A DNA stretch of 64,000 nt from Prevotella sp. (GTDB lineage: Bacteria; Bacteroidota; Bacteroidia; Bacteroidales; Bacteroidaceae), in contig JAFZSL010000068.1 in NCBI GenBank assembly GCA_017619375.1, positions 1 through 64,000 of the forward strand, given 5' to 3'. Below the pieces are notes generated by a model. It was not told where the DNA came from. It saw only the letters and a list, made by a program, of their open reading frames with translations, and made no database searches. Positions 17,265 to 25,610 of the stretch are shown in pieces. The position numbers were made by a program, and so were the translations under genes. Within the stretch, counting starts at the first letter, position 1; each line of letters opens with the position of its first letter.

Positions 17265-17639
17265 TTAGCTTTGCAATCCATTGTTTTCGATGATACCTTT
17301 GCAATAAGCATTTAAATAGAAACTTGTTCCTTCAATGCTATAAACCATAGTGTTGTATGTTTCTTCAGAGACATAACCTAAATCTTTGGATAGCATAATG
17401 TAACATCTGCATTCCTCAAGACTGCCTTGTGCAATATTCAGCATCCGCAACTTGTCTGCTTTGCTCAGTTTTTTATATCCTTCCGCAATGTTGGCTACGA
17501 TGGAAACCGCTGCTCTCTGAAATTGGGAGGATAAACCAAATTTCTCAAATTCAGGGAAATTAGCAGTGACTTTGTATGTCATCAGCACAAATTCAAATGC
17601 TTTCTGCCAAGCGACGATGTCCTTAAAGCTGAACGTCAT
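17265..17639 (-). CDS. Four-helix-bundle protein (23S rRNA intervening-sequence protein family)
   Basis: 124 residues. Matches the S23 / four-helix-bundle family: MTFSFKDIVAWQKAFEFV at the start, FGLSSQFQRAAVSIVANIAEGY in the middle and SLEECRCYIMLSKDLGYV later. The family is found in rRNA intervening sequences, where its role is unclear, and free in genomes, often near mobile DNA. Its base composition is more AT-rich than araA and araB, which it splits. It is flanked by inverted 11-bp arrays. I infer an insertion into the ara unit; any function in arabinose use is doubtful. Confidence 0.85.
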   Translation of the reverse strand: MTFSFKDIVAWQKAFEFVLMTYKVTANFPEFEKFGLSSQFQRAAVSIVANIAEGYKKLSKADKLRMLNIAQGSLEECRCYIMLSKDLGYVSEETYNTMVYSIEGTSFYLNAYCKGIIENNGLQS

Positions 17640-17731
17640 TAATATTGTTGTACTATGTTATGTAAGATGAACATTAGTCCATGAATGACCTCTGTTGGTA
17701 TGTGTAGAGATCTGTTAGGAGGAGTAATGTC

Positions 17732-17775
17732 CCTTTTACTCCCTTTTAACTCCCCTATAACTCCTTTTTAACTCC
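17732..17775. repeat. 11-bp period array, inverted copy right of the four-helix-bundle gene
   Basis: Four 11-bp units ending at 17742, 17753, 17764 and 17775 (ccttttactcc, cttttaactcc, cctataactcc, tttttaactcc). They are the inverse of the units at 17208-17251, so the two arrays could pair as a long stem around the gene. Confidence 0.8.
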
Positions 17776-17781
17776 TTTTCC

Positions 17782-19320
17782 TTATTTCAAAGATTTATTA
17801 AGCATGTAATACACCTCGTTCATCTGGAGCTCATGCTTGAACTCGCTGGTCTTGGTGGCCTTGTTGATGCGGACATACTCGATGCCGAGCATCTCGGCGA
17901 AGTCTTCCCAGTACTCCTCGGTGATGTCGTATGAGAATGCGCTGTGGTGAGTGCCACCAGCGAGAATCCATGCACCGGCGCCGATTTCGAATGTGGGCTG
18001 CGGCACCCAGAGTGCGGAAGCGACGGGCAGGTTGGGCATGGGCTTCGGCTCGATGCACTCCACCTCTTGTGAGATGAGGCGGAAGCGGTTGCCGAGGTCG
18101 ACGACGGTGGCCTTGATGCCACGTCCCACCTTGGATGTGAACACGAGGCGTGCGGTCTGCTGCTTGCGGATGCCGATGCCGAGGAAGTGAACCTCAAGCT
18201 TGGGTTTGTCGGAAGCAATCAGCGGACAAATCTCGAGCATGTGGCTCTGGAGGCAAGAGCTGTGGTCGCCGGCGAAGTTGAGGGTGTAGTCCTCGAGGAA
18301 GGAGCAGCCGGTGGGCATGCCTTGCTGGATGACCCAAAGCGTGCGATAGAGGCAGGCGGTCTTCCAGTCGCCCTCTGCGCCAAAGCCGTAGCCTTCTTCC
18401 ATCAGGCGCTGTGAGGCAAGACCTGGAATCTGGTCGAAACCAACGAAGTTCGGGTCGTCGATGTCGGCGTCGCCGAGGTCGTCGAAGTTGGTGGTGAAGG
18501 CGGTGGCTCCCTCGTCCTTCAGGACGTGGCGGAGTGCAATCTCTGCCTTGGCGGAGTTCTTCACTTTCTCCCAGTAAACTTCTTCGCCACTCTCGTCAAT
18601 CTTGATGGTGTAAAGTTTCTTGTACTCCTCTACGAGGGCGTCGGCCTCTGCGTCGGTCACTTTCTTGTAGTACTCCATCAGGGAGGAGACGGGATAGTAG
18701 TCCACATGGTAGCCCATGCGCTGCTCGAACTCCACACGGTCGCCGTCGGTGACGGCCACGTTGTTCATGTTCATGCCGAACATCAGGCAGCGTACGTTCT
18801 TGGCATCGGCTACACCAGCAGCGACGCGTGCCCATACGGCAATCTTCTTCTGTGCCTCTTCGCTCTTCCAGTAGCCGCAAACCACCTTGCGGGGAACACG
18901 CATGCGGGTGCAGATATGACCGAACTCGATGTCACCGTGAGCACTCTGGTTCAGGTTCATGAAGTCCATGTCGATTGTCTCCCAAGGAATCTCAGCGTTG
19001 TATTGTGTGTGGAAATGGAGGAGAGGCTTCTGGAGTGCCTGCAAACCCTTGATCCACATCTTGGCGGGAGAGAAGGTGTGCATCCAGGTGATGATGCCTA
19101 CGCACTTCTCGTCGTTGTTGGCGGCTTTCATCACGTCTTCCACTTCCTTGCTGCTGTTGGCAGTGCCTTTGTAGACCACCTTGATGGGGAGGTTGCCACT
19201 GGCGTTGAGGCCTTCCACCATCTCCTTGGAGTGTCCGTCTACTTGTACCACGGCGTCGCCTCCGTAAAGAAGTTGTGCACCTGTTACCCACCAAATCTCA
19301 TAATTCTCGAATGCTTTCAT
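17782..19320 (-). CDS. araA: L-arabinose isomerase
   Basis: 512 residues, close to the usual 500. Converts L-arabinose to L-ribulose with a divalent metal. Family motifs are present: WVTGAQLLYGGDAV at the start, WMHTFSPAKMWIKGLQ, LFGMNMNNVAVTDGDRVEFE, ERGYGFGAEGDWKT-like LMEEGYGFGAEGDWKT with a metal Glu, GDHSSCLQSHMLEICP with a metal His and GGTHHSAFSYD near the end. The start MKAFENYEIW is supported by conservation. It follows araD across a strict 9-bp CTAG array and precedes the four-helix-bundle gene. Confidence 0.96.
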   Translation of the reverse strand: MKAFENYEIWWVTGAQLLYGGDAVVQVDGHSKEMVEGLNASGNLPIKVVYKGTANSSKEVEDVMKAANNDEKCVGIITWMHTFSPAKMWIKGLQALQKPLLHFHTQYNAEIPWETIDMDFMNLNQSAHGDIEFGHICTRMRVPRKVVCGYWKSEEAQKKIAVWARVAAGVADAKNVRCLMFGMNMNNVAVTDGDRVEFEQRMGYHVDYYPVSSLMEYYKKVTDAEADALVEEYKKLYTIKIDESGEEVYWEKVKNSAKAEIALRHVLKDEGATAFTTNFDDLGDADIDDPNFVGFDQIPGLASQRLMEEGYGFGAEGDWKTACLYRTLWVIQQGMPTGCSFLEDYTLNFAGDHSSCLQSHMLEICPLIASDKPKLEVHFLGIGIRKQQTARLVFTSKVGRGIKATVVDLGNRFRLISQEVECIEPKPMPNLPVASALWVPQPTFEIGAGAWILAGGTHHSAFSYDITEEYWEDFAEMLGIEYVRINKATKTSEFKHELQMNEVYYMLNKSLK

Positions 19321-19362
19321 AATGTCTTTTTATTGTTATTGATGATAGTTGTGATAGATTTT

Positions 19363-19444
19363 TTTCCTAGGGGGCCTAGTAATCCTAGTTTTCCTAGTAG
19401 TCCTAGTATTTCTAGGGATTTTAGTGATCCTAGTGATTCTAGGA
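19363..19444. repeat. 9-bp period CTAG array between araA and araD
   Basis: CTAG begins at 19367, 19376, 19385, 19394, 19403, 19412, 19430 and 19439, with TTAG at 19421. All lie on one 9-bp register over nine units. The surrounding bases vary. It runs right up to the araD stop codon. Confidence 0.85.
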
Positions 19445-19446
19445 TT

Positions 19447-20145
19447 TTAGTGTTTTTTCTGGCCGTAGTAGGCGTTGGGGCCATGCTTGCGGCTGAAGTG
19501 TTTCTCGATGAGGAGCGGGTTCATCGTCGTTGAGGGGTTGACGCAGAAGGAAACGAAAGCCATCTTGGCCACCTGCTCCATCACCACTGCGTTGTATACG
19601 GCTTTGTCGGCGTCCTTGCCCCATGAGAATGGACCATGGTTCTTCACCAGTACGCCGGGGGTATGGACGGGGTTGATGTTGCCAGCCTTGATGCGGTCGA
19701 CAATCACCACGCCGGTCTCTTTCTCATATTCTGCCATCTGGCTCTCCACCATGTCGTCCGTGCAAGGGATGGCATCGTGGAAGTAGTCGGCATGTGTGGT
19801 GCCGATGTTGGGGATGTCCTTTCCTGCTTGCGCCCACGCGGTGGCATAGGTGGAATGGGTGTGCACGATTCCGCCCAGTTCAGGGAAGGCGCGATAAAGG
19901 ACGAGGTGCGTGGGTGTGTCGGAGGATGGGTTGAGGTCGCCCTCCACCACCTTGCCAGTCTCCAGGTCGACGACCACCATGTCGGATGCTTTCATCACGT
20001 CGTAGTCCACGCCGGAGGGTTTGATGACGACGAGGCCTTTCTCACGGTCGATGTCCGACACGTTGCCCCAGGTGAAAATCACCAAGTTGTGTTTGACCAA
20101 GTCGAGGTTGGCTTTGAATACTTTTTCTTTCAGTTCTTCTAACAT
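19447..20145 (-). CDS. araD: L-ribulose-5-phosphate 4-epimerase
   Basis: 232 residues. Class II aldolase-fold zinc enzyme that converts L-ribulose 5-phosphate to D-xylulose 5-phosphate. Zinc ligands are visible in [18 protein letters not shown] and downstream, with [27 protein letters not shown] at the N-terminus and [16 protein letters not shown] toward the end. The C-terminus [22 protein letters not shown] is typical of AraD. It lies between araR and araA, with a 9-bp array in each adjoining spacer. Confidence 0.96.
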   Translation of the reverse strand: MLEELKEKVFKANLDLVKHNLVIFTWGNVSDIDREKGLVVIKPSGVDYDVMKASDMVVVDLETGKVVEGDLNPSSDTPTHLVLYRAFPELGGIVHTHSTYATAWAQAGKDIPNIGTTHADYFHDAIPCTDDMVESQMAEYEKETGVVIVDRIKAGNINPVHTPGVLVKNHGPFSWGKDADKAVYNAVVMEQVAKMAFVSFCVNPSTTMNPLLIEKHFSRKHGPNAYYGQKKH

Positions 20146-20172
20146 GTTGTCTTTCCTTTGTGTTTTTGTGGC

Positions 20173-20272
20173 TTTTTCTAGTTTTTCTAGTTTTTCTAGT
20201 GTTCCTAGTATTCCTAGTATTCCTAGTATTCCTAGTATTCCTAGTATTTATAGTATTTCTATTAATCCTATA
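20173..20272. repeat. 9-bp period CTAG array between araD and araR
   Basis: Three exact copies of TTTTTCTAG (20173-20199) run in register into five exact copies of CCTAGTATT (20204-20248), then decaying units (ATAG at 20250, CTAT at 20259, CTA at 20268). The CTAG register is exactly 9 bp over 11 units. This is the cleanest array of the window. Confidence 0.9.
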
Positions 20273-20282
20273 TTCCTATGGA

Positions 20283-20960
20283 TTATAATTTGAAAGTGGG
20301 TTCCTGGTCGTATGCATTTTTGTTGAAGCGGTAGAGCATGGCGCCTCGCTTGGAGGTGAGCTTGTCGATGTGCTCGGTCTTCTCGATGAAGTCGATGCTC
20401 TTGATGCGCTTGCGGAAGTTTCGCTTGTCGATTTGCTCACCAAGGATGGCTTCGTAGACATGTTGCAGCTGGGTGAGTGTGAACAACTCGGGCAAGAGGT
20501 TGAAACTCAGCGGCTCGGTGCTGATGCGGCGGCGAAGGAGGGTGACAGCCTTGCGCACCATCTCGTTGTGGTCGGAATAGAGATGTGGGAGTTCGTTGAT
20601 GCTCACCCATTCCACCCCATGCTCCTTGCGCAGTTCATCATCGTAGTCCTTTACGTTGATGAGTGCACAATAGGCGACGGTGATGACACGCTCGCCTGGG
20701 TCGCGGTCGATGGCGCCGAACGCACCCACTTGCTTCATATAGATGTCTTTTAATCCTGTGAGAGTGAACAATACGCGGTTGGCGGCTTCCACAAGACTCT
20801 CGTCTTCGCGGACGAAACCTCCGTAGAGCGACCACTCGCCACGGCCTGGGTCCATCTGACGGCGGCCGATCAACAATTTCAACTTGTCGTGGTCGAATCC
20901 GAAGACGATGCAGTCTACCGATACAAAAACTTTGGAATGCTCACCATAGAATCCTGTCAT
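20283..20960 (-). CDS. araR: Nudix-domain transcriptional regulator of arabinose use (AraR, NrtR-like)
   Basis: 225 residues. N-terminal Nudix fold (about 10-140) and C-terminal winged-helix domain (about 150-225; LPELFTLTQLQHVYEAIL, DKRNFRKRIKSIDFI). The Nudix box region GGFVREDESLVEAANRVLF (47-65) keeps the Gly and first Glu, but the catalytic REUxEE is RVLFTL (62-67), so it should bind a ligand without hydrolysis. This matches the Bacteroides AraR family, which senses arabinose and controls ara operons. It lies within the regulated unit between the symporter and araD. Confidence 0.92.
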   Translation of the reverse strand: MTGFYGEHSKVFVSVDCIVFGFDHDKLKLLIGRRQMDPGRGEWSLYGGFVREDESLVEAANRVLFTLTGLKDIYMKQVGAFGAIDRDPGERVITVAYCALINVKDYDDELRKEHGVEWVSINELPHLYSDHNEMVRKAVTLLRRRISTEPLSFNLLPELFTLTQLQHVYEAILGEQIDKRNFRKRIKSIDFIEKTEHIDKLTSKRGAMLYRFNKNAYDQEPTFKL

Positions 20961-21045
20961 AACGGGTATATATTCTGTTGTATTATATTAAAAAAGGTGT
21001 GCTTTGAAAAGCAACAAATGCTGATATGGATGATTGATTGAGGTG

Positions 21046-21078
21046 AAAGGGTGGGGGAGAAGACTCCCCCAACCCTTT
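21046..21078 (-). terminator. Hairpin after the symporter gene
   Basis: Arms 21046-21059 and 21064-21078 pair over 14 bp with one bulged A around a 4-nt loop. It lies 22 nt past the symporter stop. No clear T tract follows, so it may act as an attenuator or RNA-stability element before araR. Confidence 0.5.
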
Positions 21079-21099
21079 TATGATTGTCTGATTGGTTGT

Positions 21100-22863
21100 T
21101 TACCAGAAGTACCAGTAGAAGCAGCCGCAGAGGAAGATCACGCCAAGAGTGGCGACGATGTCCCAGATGTTCCAACTGTCGCTAATCTGCTTCCTATAAC
21201 TTTCGTTGAAGGTGATGGCTTCCACCTGTGCTTTCGAAGGTGCGGGAGTGAAGAACGACACCACCACCATCAGCACAATGATGAATACCAAAAGCCAGCA
21301 CTCGAACACCAGCCAGTTGGTCTGCCAGAACCAAGTCGTGTTCTCCCAGAAGGAACCTGTCATCACTTTGTTGCCTGTGTCGGTGAAGATGTTGGTCAAC
21401 AGGCGCAACATTCCGATGACGAAACCACCGATGAGACCCCATTCACCAGCTTTCGGCGTGATTTTCTTGGAGAAGATACCCAAGGTGAACACGGCCACCA
21501 TGGCAGGTGCCAACAACGACTGGATGCCTTGCAGATAGGAGTAGAGGTTGCCCATTCCCATCATCACGGGAAGCCAAAGCAGGCCGAGGACCACCACCAC
21601 CACCGTGGCGATGCGACCCACGAGTACGTAATGTTCTTCGCTCTTGCCTTTCTTCATCGGCTTGTAGAAGTCCTCGGTGAAGAGGGTGGCGCAACTGTTG
21701 AAGAAAGCAGCAAGGGAGGTGACAAGGGCGCAGATGAAGCCGATGGTCACAAAACCTTTCGCTCCGGCAGGAAGGATGTTCTTCACCATCATGGCAAAGG
21801 CACCATCGGTTTGGTCATGGTTGGTGATATCCATTTGGATTCCACTGGTGGGGTCGTTGGACAGTGCGATGGCCACCATGCCGGGGATAAGGAACATGAA
21901 CACGGGGAGCAGTTTGAAATAGCCGGCGCAGATGGAACCGCGGCGTGCGCGCTTCATCACCACGCTGTTGTCTTCACCCTTGGTCTGGCCAAGCACACGT
22001 TGCACGATGTGCTGGTCGGTACACCAGTACCAGAAACCGATGATGGATGCTCCGATGAACACCACGAAGCCGGGATACTCATGATACAGCGGGTCGGGGT
22101 TGCCGGAGGCGTTGATGTCCGACCAGTGGAACATATGTGTGGTGCCATAGCCGTCGTGCAGGCTGCGGCAATACTCCATCATCGTGCTCCATCCCTCGGT
22201 GATGCTGCCATGACCCAAGGCGTTGAGGCCGAGGAACAGCACGAGGAACGAACCGATGACAAGGATGGGGGTCTGAATGGTGGACATCGTCATCACACCC
22301 TTCATGCCACCGATGACGGTGAAGATGGCGGTGATGGCAATCAAGCCCAAGGCTCCCACCCAGAAATTCAAGCCGAGCAGGTATTTGAAGAAAATGCCAC
22401 CTGTGAACGCTGTCACGCTGACCTTGGTCAGGATGTAGGCCACAAGGGTGATGATGCTCAGCCAAGAGCCTGTGCGCGGTGTGTAGCGGAACTTGAGGAA
22501 GTCGGGCATGGTGATGATCTTGCCCATCTTGTTGTTCAACAGTTGATAGAAGGGTACGAAGAGCCAGCCAAGGATGAGGATCATCCAGCCTTGCATCTCC
22601 CAGTGGGCCATGCCCACGCCGTCCTTGGCACCTGTTCCTGCGAGGCCTACAAGGTGCTCAGACCCGATGTTGGCGGCGAAGATGGCCATACCGATCACAT
22701 ACCAGGGCTCGCCTTTTCCAAACAGGTAGTCCTGTGAGTCTGCACCGGCCATTTTCTCTTTGTCTTTCTTGATGGAGCGGTATACCAGCCATACCACGGC
22801 CAAGATGCCGATGGCCATAACAGCCCAGTCAATCCAAATAAAATCTTTAGCGTTCCAGTTCAT
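21100..22863 (-). CDS. Sodium/solute symporter (SSS family), probable arabinose transporter
   Basis: 587 residues with about 14 hydrophobic segments. SSS/SGLT features include ANIGSEHLVGLAGTGAKDGVG near residue 60, PFYQLLNNKMGKIITMPDFLKFRY, and GGMKGVMTMSTIQTPIL. It moves sugar into the cytoplasm with sodium across the inner membrane. In Bacteroides the arabinose locus carries an SSS transporter (AraP) in the same position beside araR and a mutarotase, which supports arabinose as substrate; the sequence alone does not fix specificity. It is 43 nt from the mutarotase gene and likely cotranscribed. Confidence 0.88.
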   Translation of the reverse strand: MNWNAKDFIWIDWAVMAIGILAVVWLVYRSIKKDKEKMAGADSQDYLFGKGEPWYVIGMAIFAANIGSEHLVGLAGTGAKDGVGMAHWEMQGWMILILGWLFVPFYQLLNNKMGKIITMPDFLKFRYTPRTGSWLSIITLVAYILTKVSVTAFTGGIFFKYLLGLNFWVGALGLIAITAIFTVIGGMKGVMTMSTIQTPILVIGSFLVLFLGLNALGHGSITEGWSTMMEYCRSLHDGYGTTHMFHWSDINASGNPDPLYHEYPGFVVFIGASIIGFWYWCTDQHIVQRVLGQTKGEDNSVVMKRARRGSICAGYFKLLPVFMFLIPGMVAIALSNDPTSGIQMDITNHDQTDGAFAMMVKNILPAGAKGFVTIGFICALVTSLAAFFNSCATLFTEDFYKPMKKGKSEEHYVLVGRIATVVVVVLGLLWLPVMMGMGNLYSYLQGIQSLLAPAMVAVFTLGIFSKKITPKAGEWGLIGGFVIGMLRLLTNIFTDTGNKVMTGSFWENTTWFWQTNWLVFECWLLVFIIVLMVVVSFFTPAPSKAQVEAITFNESYRKQISDSWNIWDIVATLGVIFLCGCFYWYFW

Positions 22864-22906
22864 ATCTTCATTGTTTGTTTTTAGTTATTGTTCAAGATGT
22901 GGTCTA

Positions 22907-24139
22907 TTATTTCTCAGCTTCCTTTTCTTCTGCCGGTGCTGCCTCGGGAGCGGGTTCGTCTGCTTTCACTGAGAATCTGTACACTGCGTGGCTGTAGTAT
23001 TTCTCGCCGGGTTTCAGTGTGGGTTGCACCCAGTCCTTCTTGTTAGGTGAGTCGGGATATTTCTGGCTCTCGAGGCAGACGCTCACTTGCTTGGGATATA
23101 GCACGCCGAACTTGCCGGGCACGCCGTTGCCTTGGAAATTGCCAGTGTAGACTTGCACGCCGGGTTCGTTGGTGTACATCTCCAGGAAGATGCCGGTCTT
23201 GGGTGAGTAGAGGGAGGCGCATACCGTGTTGTCGTCGCCTTTGCCGTCCTTGTAGGTGTTCAGGCACCAGTTGTGGTCATAACCGGTGGCGTTCTTGATA
23301 TAAATATAAGAGGTGTCCATCTTCTCCTTGATGACGGTGGGCACACGGAAATCCATCGGGGTGCCTTCCACTGACTCGATCTTGCCAGTAGTCATGTAAG
23401 AGGCGTCGGAAGGAGTGAATTTGTCGGCGTTCACATACAGCACCATGTCCATGCCCTCTTTCGAGAAGTCGCCGTTGAGGTTGTAGTAGTTGTGGTTGGT
23501 CATGTTGACGATGGTCTCCTTGTCGGTGGTGGCTTCGAAGGTGATGTCGAGGCAGTTGTCATCGGTCACCTTGTAAGTCGTCGTGGCGGTCACCGTGCCG
23601 GGGAAGCCGTTCTCACCGTCGGGTGCGACAAGCGTCAACTTCAGCGTGCTCTCGTCCACTTGCTCGGCATCATACACCTTGTTCATCCAACCGGTGTTGC
23701 CACCGCCGTGGAGACAGTGCTTGGCGCCGTTGCCGGTGTCGTTCTGACGCAACTGGTATTCCTTGCCGTCGACGGTGATCTTGCCGTCGTTGATGCGGTT
23801 GGCATAGCGGCCTACGGATGAGCCGTAGTCACTGGGACTGTTCAGCGTGTCGGCGTATTGGGCGATGTTGTCATAGCCAAGCACCACGTCGGTGGGGACG
23901 CTGTCCTTGTCCATCACCACCAGGGATACCACGCGGCCGCCATAATTGGTCACGCATACCTCCATGCCGTTGTTGTTCTTCAGCACGTAGAGTTTCACCG
24001 GTTTGTTGTCGATGATGGTGTCGAACTTTGCCGGGTCGAGTTTGGATACTGTAAGATTGTTTTCTTGGCTTGCCGTGCAAGCGGAGAGCATGGCAATGGC
24101 CAGTCCTGCTCCCAAAATCATTCCTTTAAAATTTTTCAT
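22907..24139 (-). CDS. Aldose 1-epimerase, lipoprotein form
   Basis: 410 residues from MKNFKGMILGAGLAIAML; the longer frame runs back over the promoter. The lipobox LSAC puts it in the periplasm on a membrane anchor. Interconverts alpha and beta anomers. Mutarotase features are present: VTNYGGRVVSLVV, the substrate-facing Arg in VGRYANRI, GGNTGWMNKVYD and MTNHNYYNLNGDF with the catalytic His. It has an acidic Ala/Glu/Pro C-terminal tail (about 392-410). First gene of the ara unit, presumably supplying the symporter with the right anomer. Confidence 0.9.
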   Translation of the reverse strand: MKNFKGMILGAGLAIAMLSACTASQENNLTVSKLDPAKFDTIIDNKPVKLYVLKNNNGMEVCVTNYGGRVVSLVVMDKDSVPTDVVLGYDNIAQYADTLNSPSDYGSSVGRYANRINDGKITVDGKEYQLRQNDTGNGAKHCLHGGGNTGWMNKVYDAEQVDESTLKLTLVAPDGENGFPGTVTATTTYKVTDDNCLDITFEATTDKETIVNMTNHNYYNLNGDFSKEGMDMVLYVNADKFTPSDASYMTTGKIESVEGTPMDFRVPTVIKEKMDTSYIYIKNATGYDHNWCLNTYKDGKGDDNTVCASLYSPKTGIFLEMYTNEPGVQVYTGNFQGNGVPGKFGVLYPKQVSVCLESQKYPDSPNKKDWVQPTLKPGEKYYSHAVYRFSVKADEPAPEAAPAEEKEAEK

Positions 24140-24176
24140 AAAATCGTTGGTTTTTCGTGATGTTGCGTTTTGGGTG

Positions 24177-24206
24177 TAAAAATACAATTTATTTTTCAAA
24201 CCACAA
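24177..24206 (-). promoter_or_regulatory. Promoter of the arabinose unit
   Basis: On the minus strand TTG (24204-24206), 19 nt, then TATTTTTA (24177-24184), close to the Bacteroidetes TAnnTTTG box. It lies 38 nt before the lipoprotein mutarotase ATG and downstream of the candidate operator at 24233-24251. Confidence 0.55.
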
Positions 24207-24232
24207 GCAATTTTTTTATGTTTTACAGCATG

Positions 24233-24251
24233 AAAGTGTATTTATAACACT
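24233..24251. promoter_or_regulatory. Candidate AraR operator upstream of the ara unit
   Basis: AGTGTATTTATAACACT (24235-24251) has matching 5-bp ends AGTGT/ACACT. The 11-mer AAAGTGTATTT (24233-24243) is repeated exactly at 28226-28236 upstream of galM. It lies about 27 nt upstream of the proposed -33 element. Assignment to AraR is an inference. Confidence 0.45.
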
Positions 24252-24347
24252 TTTTAAGGATTGCTCGTGTGCTTGGCTAGAATTTGGCCGTCAACATTTG
24301 TTCGTTGAGTGGCAATATTGTGTTTTTCCGCCTTTTGGGGATGAAAT

Positions 24348-24380
24348 GAAAAATCGGCGGGAAAGCACTTTCCCGCCGAT
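24348..24380 (-). terminator. Rho-independent terminator after galK
   Basis: A perfect 13-bp stem (24353-24365 with 24368-24380) is followed on the minus strand by TTTTTCATTTC. It lies 16 nt past the galK stop and separates the galactose unit from the arabinose unit. Confidence 0.85.
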
Positions 24381-24395
24381 GATTCCATAAGGTGT

Positions 24396-25559
24396 TTAGC
24401 AAATCTTGCGAGAGCCGTCTCCGATGACCACATCGATGACTTTCAACTCCTTGCCGAATTTCTCAGCATACCTCTTCTTCGCGTCGGCGATGAATTGGTC
24501 ATAAAGTTCGTCTTTCACCAGGTTGATGGTGCATCCACCGAAGCCGCCACCCATGATGCGGCTGCCAGTGACGCCGTCCTCCTTGGCGATGTCGTTGAGG
24601 AAGTCGAGTTCTTCGCAGCTCACCTCATACTCCTTGCTCAGGCCATAGTGGGTCTCGTACATCTTCTTTCCTACGGTCTCGTAGTCGCCGGCGACAAGGG
24701 CGTCGCAGACGGCGAGCACGCGGTCCTTCTCTCCGAGGACGAAATGTGCGCGGGTGTAGTCTTCCTCGCCCACTTCGGCACGCACTTCCTCGAGTTGCTC
24801 CCAAGTGCAGTCGCGGAGGGTCTCAAACTTTCCTTCCGGATGCTTGGCAGCGATGTGTTTCACCACGTTCTCGCAGGAATTGCGGCGGTCGTTGTAGGGA
24901 GAACCCACCAACTCGTGCTTCACGCAGGAGTTGAGCAGCACCACTTTGTATCCCACGGGGTTGAAGGGGAAGTACTCGAATTCGCGTGAGCGGCAGTCGA
25001 GGCGCATGAGGTTGCCTGCCTTGCCGAAGACGCTGGCGAACTGGTCCATGATGCCGCAGTTGACGCCGATGTATTTGTGTTCGGTGGCTTGTCCTGCGAG
25101 GGCGATGTCCCATTTCGACACCTTGTTGTCACCAAAGAGGTCGTTCAGGCCGCAGCCGAAGCAACTCTCCATAGCAGCGGAAGAGGACATGCCGGCGCCA
25201 AGAGGCACGTCGCCGGCGAAGGCGATGTTGAATCCCTTCACGGGTACGCCGAGGGCTTCCATCTCCAGGGCCATGCCGTAGATGAAGCGTGCCCAGGTGG
25301 CACGGGGGCCTTGTCCGTCATGGAAGTCAAAGTCCACGCGGTCTTTCAGGTCGATGGAGTAGGCACGGATGGTGCTCTCTGTGCCGTTGGGGCGCATCTC
25401 TGCCATGATGCCGAGGTTAACGGCTCCTGGGAAGACGAAGCCACCGTTGTAGTCGGTGTGCTCGCCAATGAGGTTGATACGTCCGGGAGAATGATAAATG
25501 TTGCCGGTCTGACCGTCAAAATGCTTGATGAAGCGACTTCTTACAAATTCGATGTCCAT
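24396..25559 (-). CDS. galK: Galactokinase
   Basis: 387 residues, normal for GalK. Phosphorylates alpha-D-galactose at C1 with ATP in the Leloir pathway. The galactokinase signature GRINLIGEHTDYNGGFVFPGA is at residues 24-44, the GHMP ATP motif is DVPLGAGMSSSAAMES, and the C-terminal GSRIMGGGFGGCTINLV is intact. It is the last gene of the galM-gluP-galK group, the order known from Bacteroides. A 7-bp array fills the spacer to gluP. Confidence 0.97.
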   Translation of the reverse strand: MDIEFVRSRFIKHFDGQTGNIYHSPGRINLIGEHTDYNGGFVFPGAVNLGIMAEMRPNGTESTIRAYSIDLKDRVDFDFHDGQGPRATWARFIYGMALEMEALGVPVKGFNIAFAGDVPLGAGMSSSAAMESCFGCGLNDLFGDNKVSKWDIALAGQATEHKYIGVNCGIMDQFASVFGKAGNLMRLDCRSREFEYFPFNPVGYKVVLLNSCVKHELVGSPYNDRRNSCENVVKHIAAKHPEGKFETLRDCTWEQLEEVRAEVGEEDYTRAHFVLGEKDRVLAVCDALVAGDYETVGKKMYETHYGLSKEYEVSCEELDFLNDIAKEDGVTGSRIMGGGFGGCTINLVKDELYDQFIADAKKRYAEKFGKELKVIDVVIGDGSRKIC

Positions 25560-25561
25560 GT

Positions 25562-25603
25562 TATTTAGTTTTGAGAATTTAGTTTTGAGAATTGAGATTT
25601 CAA
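25562..25603. repeat. 7-bp period array between galK and gluP
   Basis: AG recurs at 25567, 25574, 25581, 25588 and 25595, an exact 7-bp register. Units alternate TTTTGAG, AATTTAG, TTTTGAG, AATTGAG. It lies between the gluP stop and the galK start. Confidence 0.7.
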
Positions 25604-25610
25604 ATCTATT

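Noticed and set aside
20173-20272. Possible CRISPR array
   Set aside because: The unit is only 9 bp with no spacer-repeat alternation and no cas genes nearby.
21034-22737. A 567-codon open frame on the plus strand opposite the symporter gene, and similar long frames at 31676-33304, 13981-15336, 9149-10507, 7562-9016, 35081-36418, 36482-37858 and 54432-55649
   Set aside because: All lie antisense to well-recognised genes, have His/Val/Gly-biased composition without domains, and arise from the GC-rich codon use of the real genes.
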